Below, piece by piece: positions 7,558 through 15,698 of a stretch of 64,000 nucleotides of DNA (the stretch's first letter is position 1; every line of letters begins with the position of its first letter). The stretch lies in NCBI RefSeq assembly GCF_003258295.1, contig NZ_QKYN01000110.1, forward strand, positions 1-64,000, written 5' to 3'. The notes beneath the pieces were generated by a model. The model was not told the DNA's origin. It saw only the letters and a list, made by a program, of their open reading frames with translations, and did not search any database. The stretch comes from Streptacidiphilus pinicola. GTDB lineage: Bacteria > Actinomycetota > Actinomycetes > Streptomycetales > Streptomycetaceae. The translations under genes and the position numbers were made by a program.

Positions 7558-9072
7558 TCACCGAGGCTGGACGGGTACGCCGGGCGTGACGGGCGGAGTG
7601 GCGTCCGGCAGGCCCAGATCGACGGAGCGCAGCAGCGCCGCCGCCGAGTGGACGTCCTCGGTCAGCTTGTGGTCGGCGAGGTCGGGGTCGAGGACGGCCG
7701 CGGCCGCGTGGTGGAACTGGGACAGCTCGCCGTCGCCCGGCGCGGTGCGCTCCTGCATGCGCAGAGCCCGTACGGCCGCCACGAGTTCGCAGGCCAGAAT
7801 CAGGCGGAAGTGGTCCACCGCCTCCGTCAGACGGCGCGCGGCCGTGGCGGCGAAGCTGGCGTGTTCCTCGACTCCCCGGGAGATCACCGTATGACCGAGC
7901 GTCACCGGCTGCGCGGTGCCCCGCAGTTCGGCGAAGGCGCTGTGCGCGGCGTACTCGGTGATCATCAGGCCGCTGCTGCCGTTCTCCGCCTCCGCCAGGA
8001 ACGGAGGCAGGCCGGTGAAGGCCGGTTCGTTGAGCGCGCCCTGCCGGGCGGTGGTGAGTTGCGCGGTGCCCAGCAGACCCAGCCGCATCTGGTCCAACGC
8101 CAGGGCCAGGGACGCCTGGTGGAAACCCCCGTGGTGGTAGTAGTCGTCGCCGTCCAGGAGCGGGTTCTCCGCGCTGGCGTTGAGCTCCACCGTCAGCACG
8201 CGGTCGAGCGCGTTCCACGCGTCCAGCGCGGCGCCGTGCACCTGCGGCAGACAGCGGAACCCGAACGGGTCCTGGACCAGCGACGGGCTCCAGTCGGCGC
8301 AGGCCAACAGCCCCGACACGCGTCGGGAGACCTCCTGCGCGCCCGGGTGGGGCCGACGGGCGTGGACGGCCTCGGCAAACGGTTCCAAGGAGCCGCGGAC
8401 GGCGGTGAGCGACAGGGCCGCGACGAGCGGCAGCCGGTCCAGCAGCGTACGGAGATCGGTGGCGGCGAGCGCGGCCTGACCGATCGTCAGAGCGCTGCTG
8501 GACAGCAGCGGCAGCGCGTCCCAGGAGTTCAGCACGAGCGGGCGGGGCGGCTCGCCGAGGCCGACGCCGGGCTGCCAGGGCTGCTCGCCGGCGAGGGTCA
8601 GGCCGAGCTCGGCCAGCGCGGTCAGGTCGGCGGTGCCCAGCGAGCCGAGCGCGTGGACCTCGGGGACGTGGCCGCTGGTCAGCGCCTGGGCGAGCGCGTC
8701 GACGACGGCTCCGTCGATGGCGGACCCCGCACCCAGGAGCTGGTTGAGGCGCACCGCCAGCATGGCTCGGCTCTGCTCGACCGGGACGAGCGGACCGATG
8801 CCGCCGGCATGGCTGCGCAGCAGCCGCAGCCCGAACGCGCGGGTGGCCTCCTCGTCCAGTGCGGTGGTGCGGTTGGCGCCGACGCCGGTGGAGTGACCGT
8901 AGACGGGCCGCCGCGCGGTGGCCCGGACCGCCGCCGACCGGGCCGCGGTCACCCGCGCCCTGGCCTGCGGGTCCAGGTGGACCGGGAGCAGGGTGCGAGC
9001 CAGGGCGGTCACCTGATCCGCCGTCAGGGACGCGCCGTCGAAGCAGACGGCGTCGGGGTGCGGGGCGGTCAT
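7558..9072 (-). CDS. Aromatic amino acid/histidine ammonia-lyase family protein lacking the MIO triad
   Basis: A 504-residue member of the HAL/PAL/TAL superfamily. Conserved blocks are present: Y58 in VYGHSTGVGANR, QDPFGFRCLPQVHGAALD, ELNASAENPL, GLMITEYAAHSAFAE and SRGVEEHASF. The loop that should form the MIO cofactor from A-S-G or T-S-G (for example GSLGTSGDL in known PAL enzymes) reads GSLGTADL, residues 143-150, one residue short and without the Ser-Gly pair. Canonical MIO formation therefore looks impossible, so the protein may be inactive as a lyase or have another role. It overlaps the MFS gene as TGATG and is likely LacI-regulated. Confidence 0.85.
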   Translation of the reverse strand: MTAPHPDAVCFDGASLTADQVTALARTLLPVHLDPQARARVTAARSAAVRATARRPVYGHSTGVGANRTTALDEEATRAFGLRLLRSHAGGIGPLVPVEQSRAMLAVRLNQLLGAGSAIDGAVVDALAQALTSGHVPEVHALGSLGTADLTALAELGLTLAGEQPWQPGVGLGEPPRPLVLNSWDALPLLSSSALTIGQAALAATDLRTLLDRLPLVAALSLTAVRGSLEPFAEAVHARRPHPGAQEVSRRVSGLLACADWSPSLVQDPFGFRCLPQVHGAALDAWNALDRVLTVELNASAENPLLDGDDYYHHGGFHQASLALALDQMRLGLLGTAQLTTARQGALNEPAFTGLPPFLAEAENGSSGLMITEYAAHSAFAELRGTAQPVTLGHTVISRGVEEHASFAATAARRLTEAVDHFRLILACELVAAVRALRMQERTAPGDGELSQFHHAAAAVLDPDLADHKLTEDVHSAAALLRSVDLGLPDATPPVTPGVPVQPR

Positions 9073-10412
9073 CAGTGGTGGAGGCCTTCCGTGGTCACCA
9101 GGTTCTTGGTCTCGGGGGCCCAGGCGATGCTGACCACGGTGCCGAGCAGGAGCACCCCGGCGAGCCAGGCCATCGACCAGCCGGCCCCGAGCTGGTCCAG
9201 GCTGATCGGCAGGACGAAGGTGCCGACCGCCGACGCGACCCTGCTCGCGCCGTTGAGGAAGCCGACCCCGGCGCCGCGCAGCGCCGTCGGGAAGAGCTCG
9301 GGCGGGTAGACCTGCGTGATGTTGGACGCGGCCGACATCACGAACGTGTAGAGGACGAACGGCACCATCAGCACGAGGCCGGAGGCGTTGCTCAGTCCGG
9401 CCATCGCCGCCAGGCACACCGTCAGGATCGCGAAGGTCCAGATCGTGAAGGGCCGGCGCCCCATGCGCTGCACCGGCCACAGCCCGACCACGCCGCCGAG
9501 CAGCAGGAACAGGTTGAGGACCGTGTTCTGCGTGTTCGCGTCCGAGACGTGCAGCGAGGCGAGGATCGTCGACATGAAGGTGTAGATCGCGAAGTACGGC
9601 AGGACCTGGGCGCTGTAGAAGATCGCGCCGAACCAGGTGTTGCGCCGTTGACCGCGGGCGAACAGCGCGGAGTAGCTCGGCGTGACCTGCGCCGCGGCGG
9701 GCTGCTCCGGCGTGCGGCCGGGGTCCGGTTGCTCGCCGAGGTAGCGGCGCCGGATCTCGTCCGCCTCGCCGCTCCGGCCCCGGCTCGCCAGCCAGCTCGG
9801 CGACTCGGGGGTGCCGATCCGCAGCACCAGGACGAGCGCCGCCGGGAGCGCGCCGCTGGCCAGCAGCAGGTGGGCGGAGGAGTCGGAGAGGGAGATGTAG
9901 GTGCCGAGGATGTTGGCCAGCACGTAGCCCACGGTCCACAGGACGGTGAGGGAGCCCAGCAGCAGGCCGCGCAGGCGGCGGGGGGAGAACTCGGCGAGGA
10001 GAGTGGGGCCCACGGCGTAGTCGGCTCCGAGTCCGAATCCGATCAGCAGGCGCAGCAGGAACAGGCTCCAGGGGCCGTGTGCCCACAGCTGGGCGGCGGA
10101 GGCGAGCGTGATCAGGACGAAGTTGTAGAGGTAGAGCTTCTGGCGGCCGATGGCGTCGGCGACCCGGCCGAGGATCACGCTGCCGAAGAAGAGCCCGATC
10201 AGGGCGGAGGAGCCGAGCAGGCCCTGCCAGACGCCGTTCAGGTGCATCGAGGTGGACAGCACGGGCAGGACGGCCCCGATCACCCCCAGCGCGTATCCGT
10301 CGGAGAAGTTCGCGCCGAAGGTCGTGGCGGTCACCCGCAGGTGGAACCGGGTGAGAGGTTCCTTGGGTCTGCCGGCGGTCGCGGCCCTGTGGACTGCTGC
10401 TTCGGTCGTCAT
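9072..10412 (-). CDS. MFS transporter (sugar porter/aromatic acid symporter-like)
   Basis: A 446-residue major facilitator with 12 predicted helices. It starts with a cytoplasmic lead, then TTFGANFSDGYALGVIGAVLP, and carries the signature between helices 2 and 3, GRVADAIGRQKLYLY, and later the repeat QRMGRRPFTIW. A long central loop is present (residues about 210-250). The arrangement resembles the metabolite:H+ symporter group. The substrate is unknown but probably the ligand or product of the overlapping ammonia-lyase homologue. Start is the ATG at 10412; the LacI-type operator array lies 109-146 bp upstream. Confidence 0.87.
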   Translation of the reverse strand: MTTEAAVHRAATAGRPKEPLTRFHLRVTATTFGANFSDGYALGVIGAVLPVLSTSMHLNGVWQGLLGSSALIGLFFGSVILGRVADAIGRQKLYLYNFVLITLASAAQLWAHGPWSLFLLRLLIGFGLGADYAVGPTLLAEFSPRRLRGLLLGSLTVLWTVGYVLANILGTYISLSDSSAHLLLASGALPAALVLVLRIGTPESPSWLASRGRSGEADEIRRRYLGEQPDPGRTPEQPAAAQVTPSYSALFARGQRRNTWFGAIFYSAQVLPYFAIYTFMSTILASLHVSDANTQNTVLNLFLLLGGVVGLWPVQRMGRRPFTIWTFAILTVCLAAMAGLSNASGLVLMVPFVLYTFVMSAASNITQVYPPELFPTALRGAGVGFLNGASRVASAVGTFVLPISLDQLGAGWSMAWLAGVLLLGTVVSIAWAPETKNLVTTEGLHH

Positions 10413-10520
10413 GGAGCGCCTCCTGGCACAGGTGGGGGTGTGCGGAGCGGGCCGCTGACCGCCGTCCCGTGGCTGCCCGCGACCTCGTGAGCGCGACTGC
10501 CGGAGGGGCCGGCAGAATGG

Positions 10521-10558
10521 TGATGCGCTTCACTGATGCGCTTCAGTGAAGCGGTTAA
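10521..10558. promoter_or_regulatory. Array of three LacI-type operator-like sites
   Basis: Two exact copies of tgatgcgcttca occur at 10521-10532 and 10535-10546, and a third related 12-mer tgaagcggttaa follows at 10547-10558. Each resembles the LacI-family consensus TGAARCGCTTCA. The same stretch also contains a perfect 11-bp inverted repeat, cgcttcactga (10526-10536) and tcagtgaagcg (10543-10553). The array sits between the minus-strand MFS/lyase operon and the plus-strand marC gene, so it could control either or both. Confidence 0.7.
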
Positions 10559-10628
10559 ACGGAAAGGGGTCAAGACCCCGACCGCGCCGTTCCGCCGCGT
10601 CCCGGCCGGGGTACGGGATCATCGGCCC

Positions 10629-11279
10629 ATGTCTTCGATCACCGGGCCGATCAATGTGACCAGCACCTTCGTCACGTTCTTCGCGGTCGTGGGGCCGCCG
10701 AAGGTCATGCTGACCTTCGCCCACGTCGCGCGGGAGCGCACCGTGCCGGAGGCGCGCCGCGTGGCGCTGGTCGCCTCGGCGGCCTCAGCGGTGCTGGGAG
10801 CGCTCTGCGCGTGGACCGCGCCCTACGTGACGGAGTTCTTCCACATCAGCCCGGAGTCACTGGAGTTGGCGGGCGGGATCATCTTCTTCCTCTACGCGGT
10901 CGGGCTGGTGATCGGCATGCACCTGGGCGCCGACACGGAGGAGGCGGCGGACGAGATGCACCCGCTGGTCTCCGGCTTCCGTCAGCTGCTGCTCCCGTAC
11001 GTGGTCAGCCCGCTCGCCGTGACCGCGGTCCTGGTGGAGTCCCTCAGCCGGGAGGGCTGGGGCTGGCGTTCCAGTGTCGTGGCGTCCTTCGTCGCCGTGG
11101 CGGCGATCGACGCGGTCTGCATGGTCGCGACGACCGGGCTGCTCCGCAAGGTGCACACGACCACCCTCGAGATGTGCTCCCGCCTGCTGGGCCTGCTCCT
11201 CGCGGCGGTCGGCGTGGAGCTGTTCCTCACCGGGCTGGACCGCGCGATCAGCGGCTGGGACCGGCTCAGCCAGCACTGA
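10629..11279 (+). CDS. MarC-family integral membrane protein
   Basis: A 216-residue MarC (PF01914) protein with six membrane helices, for example FVTFFAVVGPPKVMLTFAHV at the start, and a C-terminal LGLLLAAVGVELFLTGLDRAI typical of the family. The biochemical role of MarC proteins is not settled. The ATG at 10629 gives the usual N-terminus a few residues before the first helix; the longer frame would run through the operator array and is rejected. It faces the TetR gene, ending 26 bp from its 3' end. Confidence 0.85.
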   Translation: MSSITGPINVTSTFVTFFAVVGPPKVMLTFAHVARERTVPEARRVALVASAASAVLGALCAWTAPYVTEFFHISPESLELAGGIIFFLYAVGLVIGMHLGADTEEAADEMHPLVSGFRQLLLPYVVSPLAVTAVLVESLSREGWGWRSSVVASFVAVAAIDAVCMVATTGLLRKVHTTTLEMCSRLLGLLLAAVGVELFLTGLDRAISGWDRLSQH

Positions 11280-11305
11280 ACGGCGCGTGCGCCGTCGCCG
11301 CGCTG

Positions 11306-11953
11306 TCACCGCGGCGGCAGCGCGAGGCGGAGCAGCAGGCGCACCTGGTCGACCAGGTGCGCCGGGTCGAAGGTCTCGGGATCGGTGAGCGCCAGCCGGC
11401 CGAAGTGTTCCGCGCAGGCGACGAGCGCGTGGGCGAGGACCTGCGGGTCGAGGCCGGTGACGCCGCGGCCGGCCAGGGCGACGGAGATCCACTCGGCGAC
11501 GTGGTCGCGGAACCGGGCCCGGTCCGCCTCGATCCGCTCCAGGACGATCGGCGGCATGGCGCCGGGGGGCAGCAGGATCAGCCGCCAGGTGTCCGGGTCG
11601 GCGCGGAGCATGGCCGACATCCGGCGTACCGTCGCGGCGGCGAACTCGGCAGGATCGCGCAGCTCGGCCCCGTCTGCGAGCGTCTCCATCAACTGGCCGT
11701 AAGCGCGCGCCTGTTGGCGGTCCAGTAGGGCGCCGAGCAGGGCGCCGAGGTTCTCGAAGGCGCCGTAGACGACCGACCGGGCGACGTCGGCCCGCTTCGC
11801 GACGGCGTCGATGGAGACCCGGTCGAAGCCGTCGTCCACGATCACGGCCAGGGCCGCGTCCAGGAGCTGCTCGCGTCGTTCCTCGATCGGGACGCGCGGG
11901 GCGTAGGGACGCCGCTGGCGCGGCCGGGCGTTCGATGAGGAAGTCGCGGACAC
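11306..11953 (-). CDS. TetR-family transcriptional regulator
   Basis: A 215-residue TetR regulator with an arginine/proline-rich lead and an N-terminal helix-turn-helix at about residues 25-70 (ERREQLLDAALAVI, then VSIDAVAKRADVARSVVYGA), and a helical ligand-binding C-terminus. The start is a GTG at 11953. The gene diverges from the MpaB-like oxygenase gene, and two palindromic sites lie in the intergenic space, which indicates that it represses its own gene and the neighbour. Confidence 0.9.
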   Translation of the reverse strand: MSATSSSNARPRQRRPYAPRVPIEERREQLLDAALAVIVDDGFDRVSIDAVAKRADVARSVVYGAFENLGALLGALLDRQQARAYGQLMETLADGAELRDPAEFAAATVRRMSAMLRADPDTWRLILLPPGAMPPIVLERIEADRARFRDHVAEWISVALAGRGVTGLDPQVLAHALVACAEHFGRLALTDPETFDPAHLVDQVRLLLRLALPPR

Positions 11954-11962
11954 CTTGGCAGT

Positions 11963-12002
11963 TTACGACAGACGTGTCTTAATTTACGACAGCAGTGTCG
12001 TA
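11963..12002. promoter_or_regulatory. Tandem TetR-type operators
   Basis: Two imperfect palindromes are arranged as direct repeats with a 21-bp period (two helical turns): ttacgacagacgtgtctta (11963-11981) and tttacgacagcagtgtcgta (11983-12002). They are the only AT-richer stretch between the divergent TetR and MpaB-like genes and lie close to both starts, as expected for an autoregulated repressor. Confidence 0.75.
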
Positions 12003-12029
12003 TTCATGGGTGGCACGAGGAGCGGCAGC

Positions 12030-13091
12030 ATGGCCAGATCGCAGCGCGGCGAGATCCAACCGCACGAGGACTACGGCTTCTTCGGTCCCGGCTCGGTGGT
12101 GTGGAAGGTCTGGAGCTACCCGACCTCGCTGACGGTGGGCTTCCAGCGCGCCGTGGTCGTCGAGGAGCTCGACCCGCCGCTGGTGGCCGCCGTCCACGGG
12201 ACCCAGGGCATCTACGAGCGGCCCCGCACCCGCTACGACCGGACCCTGCGCTACTTCGCGATGGTGGCCTTCGCCGGCACGCGGGAGGTGTGCAAGGCGG
12301 CGGACGTGCTGGTCAAGGTCCACTCCAAGGCGATCGGCCGGCTCCCCTACAGCGAGGGGACCTACGACGCCAACGACCCCGACTCGCAGCTGTGGATCCA
12401 GCTGACCGGCTGGCACTCGATCCTCTACGCCTACGAGCGCTACGGCCCGGGCAGGCTCACCGCCGCGGAGGAGGCGGAGTACTGGGAGGCCTGCGCGACC
12501 GCCGCCGAGCTGCAGACCTGTTCCCCCGCCGACGTCCCGCGCAGCCGCGAGGGCGTGCGGGCCTACTTCGAGCGGATGCGCCCGCAGCTGTCCGCCAGCC
12601 CCATCGCCCGTCAGGCGATGGAGCACCTGTTGCGGACCGAACTCGTGCTGCCGCCGACACCGCTGTGGGCGAAGCCGGCCAGCCTGGCCGTCGCCAAGGC
12701 ACAGCGGATCGCCACGATCGCCACGATGCCGCGCTGGATGCGCGAGCTGGCCGGGATCCGGCAGTCCCGCCTGCTCGACGCGCTCATCGTGCCCGTCATG
12801 CGCGTCTCCTTCGCGGCCGTGCACCTCAGCCCCCGGCTGGAACTGCTGTTGCTGGGCCGGATCTCGCCCTCGACCGTTCCGGTCGTCGCCCCGATGAAGC
12901 TCGGCATGACGCCGCGTCACGAGGAGGTGCTGACGCCCGCCGAGGCGCGCGCCCGCCACGGCTACCCCAGGCCCGCCGAGGCCCACCTCGACCTCCGCGC
13001 CCGCCAGGCCGCCCGCGTCCTGGGTGAGGGAGAAGCCCCCAGCGACCTGGGGCTCATCGAGTCCCAGGAGTCGCTCGGACCGCTCTCCTGA
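12030..13091 (+). CDS. Oxygenase MpaB family protein (DUF2236)
   Basis: A 353-residue protein of the MpaB/latex-clearing-protein superfamily (PF09995), whose studied members are haem b oxygenases. Family landmarks include GFFGPGSVVWKVWSYP, the RYDRTLRYFAMVAFAGT block, KVHSKAIGRLPY with the conserved histidine, and LWIQLTGWHSILYAYERYG. I choose the ATG at 12030 because a gaggag ribosome site lies nine bases upstream; an ATG at 12006 touches the operator and has none. Its expression is probably controlled by the divergent TetR protein. Confidence 0.85.
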   Translation: MARSQRGEIQPHEDYGFFGPGSVVWKVWSYPTSLTVGFQRAVVVEELDPPLVAAVHGTQGIYERPRTRYDRTLRYFAMVAFAGTREVCKAADVLVKVHSKAIGRLPYSEGTYDANDPDSQLWIQLTGWHSILYAYERYGPGRLTAAEEAEYWEACATAAELQTCSPADVPRSREGVRAYFERMRPQLSASPIARQAMEHLLRTELVLPPTPLWAKPASLAVAKAQRIATIATMPRWMRELAGIRQSRLLDALIVPVMRVSFAAVHLSPRLELLLLGRISPSTVPVVAPMKLGMTPRHEEVLTPAEARARHGYPRPAEAHLDLRARQAARVLGEGEAPSDLGLIESQESLGPLS

Positions 13092-13107
13092 GGCTGTGCG
13101 TAGTGGT

Positions 13108-13464
13108 TCACGCGTAGGAGACGAGCAGGACGGCGGCCGAAAGCGCCAGCATGCCCAGGCAGTTCAACCAGAACTCCGTCCTGAGGTAGCGCGCCCGCAA
13201 GTGCGCGTAGGCGGCGCACAGGAAGTAGGCGACCACGGCTGCGTTGACGGTCACGCCGACGCCGGCGTACCTGAGCCCGACCACGAGCCCGGCGGCGGCC
13301 AGCACCTTGATCACGACCAGCGTCCACCACCACTCGCGCGGGAACCCCACGCCGGTCAGGCACTGCTGGATGAAGGCGGGCGGGCGCACCGACATCACCG
13401 CGTCGGAGAGCAGCACCACCGCCAGTATCGCCGTGGGCCACCAGAGTTGCGGCGTGCTCGTCAT
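13108..13464 (-). CDS. DoxX-like small membrane protein
   Basis: A 118-residue protein with four membrane helices: WPTAILAVVLLSDAVMSV, WTLVVIKVLAAAGLVVGL, VTVNAAVVAYFLCAAYAHL and LGMLALSAAVLLVSYA. Length and topology fit the DoxX-like family (PF13564). Its ATG overlaps the stop of the TetR gene upstream by four bases (ATGA), so the two are translated together and the regulator probably controls this gene. Confidence 0.8.
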   Translation of the reverse strand: MTSTPQLWWPTAILAVVLLSDAVMSVRPPAFIQQCLTGVGFPREWWWTLVVIKVLAAAGLVVGLRYAGVGVTVNAAVVAYFLCAAYAHLRARYLRTEFWLNCLGMLALSAAVLLVSYA

Positions 13465-14081
13465 TCCCGTTTCCCTTCCTGATCCTGCCGGACGACGAAT
13501 CGGACGATCTCCTGCAACTGCGCAACCGCGGCCTGCTCGTCCAGCACGCCGTGAGAGGCCGTCATGAGCAGCCCGAGATAGGCGAAGTAGACGGCCTGCG
13601 CCCCGCGCCCCGCGTCGGCCGCACTCAGCCCGGCGCGTGACAGGACCGAGGTGAACTCGGTCAGCAGGGCGAGCGCGAGGTCCACGAAGACCTCCGACGT
13701 GTGCGACCCGCGCACGATGATCGCCGCGTACTCCCGGGACAGCTCCCGGTCGCTCTCGAAGTACGTGATGAACGGCGCGACCAGCGCCATGAGCTCCTGC
13801 ACGGCCGCGGCGGGCGTGAGCGCCCCGTCGCTCTGCGCGAGCGCCCCGCCGCGCTCGCGGTGCACGGCGCCGATCCAGCCGTCGAAGATCGCGACAAGCA
13901 GTGCGTCCTTGTCGCCGACGGCCATCACGGTCCCGGTGCTCACCTCCGCGTCCGCCGCGATCTGCCGCACCGTCGTCGCCCCGAACCCCTGCTCCCGGAA
14001 CAGCCGCTCGGCCGACGCCAGCACCTTCCTCCGCGTCCCCTCCCGCCGCTCCGCGCGAGACTGAACGTGTTCACTGAACAT
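13461..14081 (-). CDS. TetR-family transcriptional regulator
   Basis: A 206-residue TetR protein: helix-turn-helix near the N-terminus (RRKVLASAERLFREQGFGAT, then TVRQIAADAEVSTGTVMAVG) and a helical C-terminal domain. The ATG at 14081 is chosen because the longer frame has no conserved sequence and runs through the palindromic sites that overlap this start. The gene is coupled to the DoxX-like gene. The two palindromes covering the first codons suggest tight self-repression. Confidence 0.88.
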   Translation of the reverse strand: MFSEHVQSRAERREGTRRKVLASAERLFREQGFGATTVRQIAADAEVSTGTVMAVGDKDALLVAIFDGWIGAVHRERGGALAQSDGALTPAAAVQELMALVAPFITYFESDRELSREYAAIIVRGSHTSEVFVDLALALLTEFTSVLSRAGLSAADAGRGAQAVYFAYLGLLMTASHGVLDEQAAVAQLQEIVRFVVRQDQEGKRE

Positions 14082-14086
14082 GTTCG
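14062..14086. promoter_or_regulatory. Tandem palindromes over the TetR start codon
   Basis: tgaacgtgttca (14062-14073) and tgaacatgttcg (14075-14086) are two copies of a GAACRTGTTC palindrome with a 13-bp period. The second contains the start codon and the first lies inside codons 3-7. A 13-bp period cannot be explained by codon repetition, so DNA-level function (operator) is likely. Confidence 0.7.
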
Positions 14087-14125
14087 GCAGACTAGGCCGC
14101 ACCGGCCCGCGGACGCAAGACCCCC

Positions 14126-14147
14126 TCGCGTGCGCCCGAGAGCGGAA
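14126..14147. repeat. 22-bp direct repeat, copy 1
   Basis: The 22-bp sequence that begins tcgcgtgcgcccgag and ends agcggaa is repeated exactly at 18200-18221. This copy ends five bases before a promoter-like TTGGAG and 99 bp before the ATG of the hypothetical/MoxR/VWA operon. The pair brackets that operon. Confidence 0.9.
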
Positions 14148-14152
14148 AATCG

Positions 14153-14182
14153 TTGGAGGGGGCGTCGTCGAGGCGCTAGCCT
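14153..14182 (+). promoter_or_regulatory. Probable promoter of the MoxR/VWA operon
   Basis: TTGGAG at 14153-14158 and TAGCCT at 14177-14182 are separated by 18 bp, a reasonable housekeeping-type promoter 65 bp before the first gene. The 22-bp repeat sits just upstream of the -35, where an activator would bind. Confidence 0.45.
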
Positions 14183-14246
14183 GCTGCGCGATGAAAACTC
14201 CTGCTGACGACAGAATGGGGGTCCCGTCCACGCAAGGTGAGTGCTG

Positions 14247-15647
14247 ATGGCCACTCAACCTGCGTACGGGGACTTCCCGCCGCCCTCGCGGTGGCTCCAG
14301 CTGTGGCGGCGTGTGCGCGAGTTCGCCGTGCCGCCTTCGATGATCGAGACGGCCGGCGCCCGGCGTGCGGCCGGCGACTGGGGCGGCGCGTGTGCCGCGG
14401 CCCGTGTCGACGTCGACCTCAACCTCCGGACGGTGGCATCGCGTCATGGGAGCGACGTCGCGGCGCAGATCCGTGACGACCTGCGACATCTCGCGCCCGA
14501 CCTGCTGCGGTGGCACATGCCGCGCATCGTTCCCGACGGCCTGCTCCGGCCCGGCCTGACGGTCGGTCTGGCGTGCTACGCGCGGCCCGACGCCGGGCCG
14601 CCGCTCCATCTGGTGGCCCGGACCTCACCCGGCTGGGCGGACGCGGGGCAGCGGTTCAGTCTGGCGATCTGGGACCCGACGCGTCCCTTGGCGGACGTCG
14701 GGCTGCATCCGCACCCGAGACCCGGCCGCCGGTTCCGCCTTGATCTGCATCGGCACCTGTGGGACGTCCGGCGGACCGATGAGCTGCGGGCTCGCAGCGG
14801 AGCGGAGCTTGCCGACCCGGAAGGCCCCGAGCGGTGGGCTGCGGAGGCGGCGATCCTGCTGCGGGCCGAGGCGGGTTCGTCGTGGAACGGCGCGCCTTTC
14901 GGGCCGCAGGACGGACCGCGCGACGCCCGTGGTCGCGTCGGTGTGCGGATCGGATCGCGCCGCCTGCTCGTCCTGGACACGGCCACCGGTTCGGGGACGC
15001 CGCCGGTCCTGTCCGCGTCGGCGCGTTCGCGGGAGGCCGGGCTTCCGTTGCTCCCGGACGCGTCGATCTGGACGCCACCCGATCTGGCGCTGCTGCGCGC
15101 CGGACTGGTCGACGCCGACGCGCTGCACCCGTTCGTGGCCTCGGCCCTGGCGCCGGGTCACAAGTCCGCGGGTCCCCGGGCCGGCGCCGAGAAGGCACCG
15201 GGGCAGCAGATCGTCGAGTGCCGTGGCTCCCGGCACCGGATCGCCGTGGTCGACGGCGTGCTGTCGCCGCTCGACCACGACCCCGACGAACTGCGTCGTG
15301 AGGAACTGCTGATCGCGCTCGGCGGCCCGCCCTTGCCCTGCCTGCGGACCATCGACCTCGTGCACCGCGGCCCGGACTGCCTCGACGACGTGCGCGGGCG
15401 CCTTGACCACGGCGACCTCGCAGGCGCGATCGACGTTGTGGAGGCTCTGCTCGGACCCGACGCGGTGCTGCGTGACGGCGCGCTGCGCGACGAACTCGCC
15501 GAAGCCGCTCTGCGCCGGATCGACCACGGGCTCTATCGGGCGGGCTTGATCGCCTCCCGGACCAAGAACGCGCCACGGCCACCGCGTCGCGACGTCCCCG
15601 CGCGCCGCTTCCTGCGTTCCCGGCCGCGCTACGGCATCGCCCGCTGA
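14247..15647 (+). CDS. Conserved-looking protein of unknown function, first gene of the MoxR/VWA operon
   Basis: A 466-residue soluble protein with no signal peptide or membrane segment. It opens YGDFPPPSRWLQLWRRVREF, has an arginine/histidine-rich middle (HRHLWDVRRTDELRARSGAE), an ILLRAEAGSSWN segment, and a basic C-terminus ending RRFLRSRPRYGIAR. I do not recognise a domain. The ATG at 14247 is used; a GTG two codons earlier is possible. It is 51 bp upstream of the MoxR ATPase. By position it could be the third, substrate- or effector-type partner of a MoxR/VWA chaperone pair; that is inference. Confidence 0.75.
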   Translation: MATQPAYGDFPPPSRWLQLWRRVREFAVPPSMIETAGARRAAGDWGGACAAARVDVDLNLRTVASRHGSDVAAQIRDDLRHLAPDLLRWHMPRIVPDGLLRPGLTVGLACYARPDAGPPLHLVARTSPGWADAGQRFSLAIWDPTRPLADVGLHPHPRPGRRFRLDLHRHLWDVRRTDELRARSGAELADPEGPERWAAEAAILLRAEAGSSWNGAPFGPQDGPRDARGRVGVRIGSRRLLVLDTATGSGTPPVLSASARSREAGLPLLPDASIWTPPDLALLRAGLVDADALHPFVASALAPGHKSAGPRAGAEKAPGQQIVECRGSRHRIAVVDGVLSPLDHDPDELRREELLIALGGPPLPCLRTIDLVHRGPDCLDDVRGRLDHGDLAGAIDVVEALLGPDAVLRDGALRDELAEAALRRIDHGLYRAGLIASRTKNAPRPPRRDVPARRFLRSRPRYGIAR

Positions 15648-15698
15648 CGAACCGCCGCGTCCGCGCATACCCCTTTCGACCAATCCAAAGGTGATCAC

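Noticed and set aside
7558-10533. One 991-residue protein on the minus strand
   Set aside because: Only the final 504 codons are the lyase homologue; the upstream part is out of frame with the true MFS gene, which overlaps the lyase start as TGATG.
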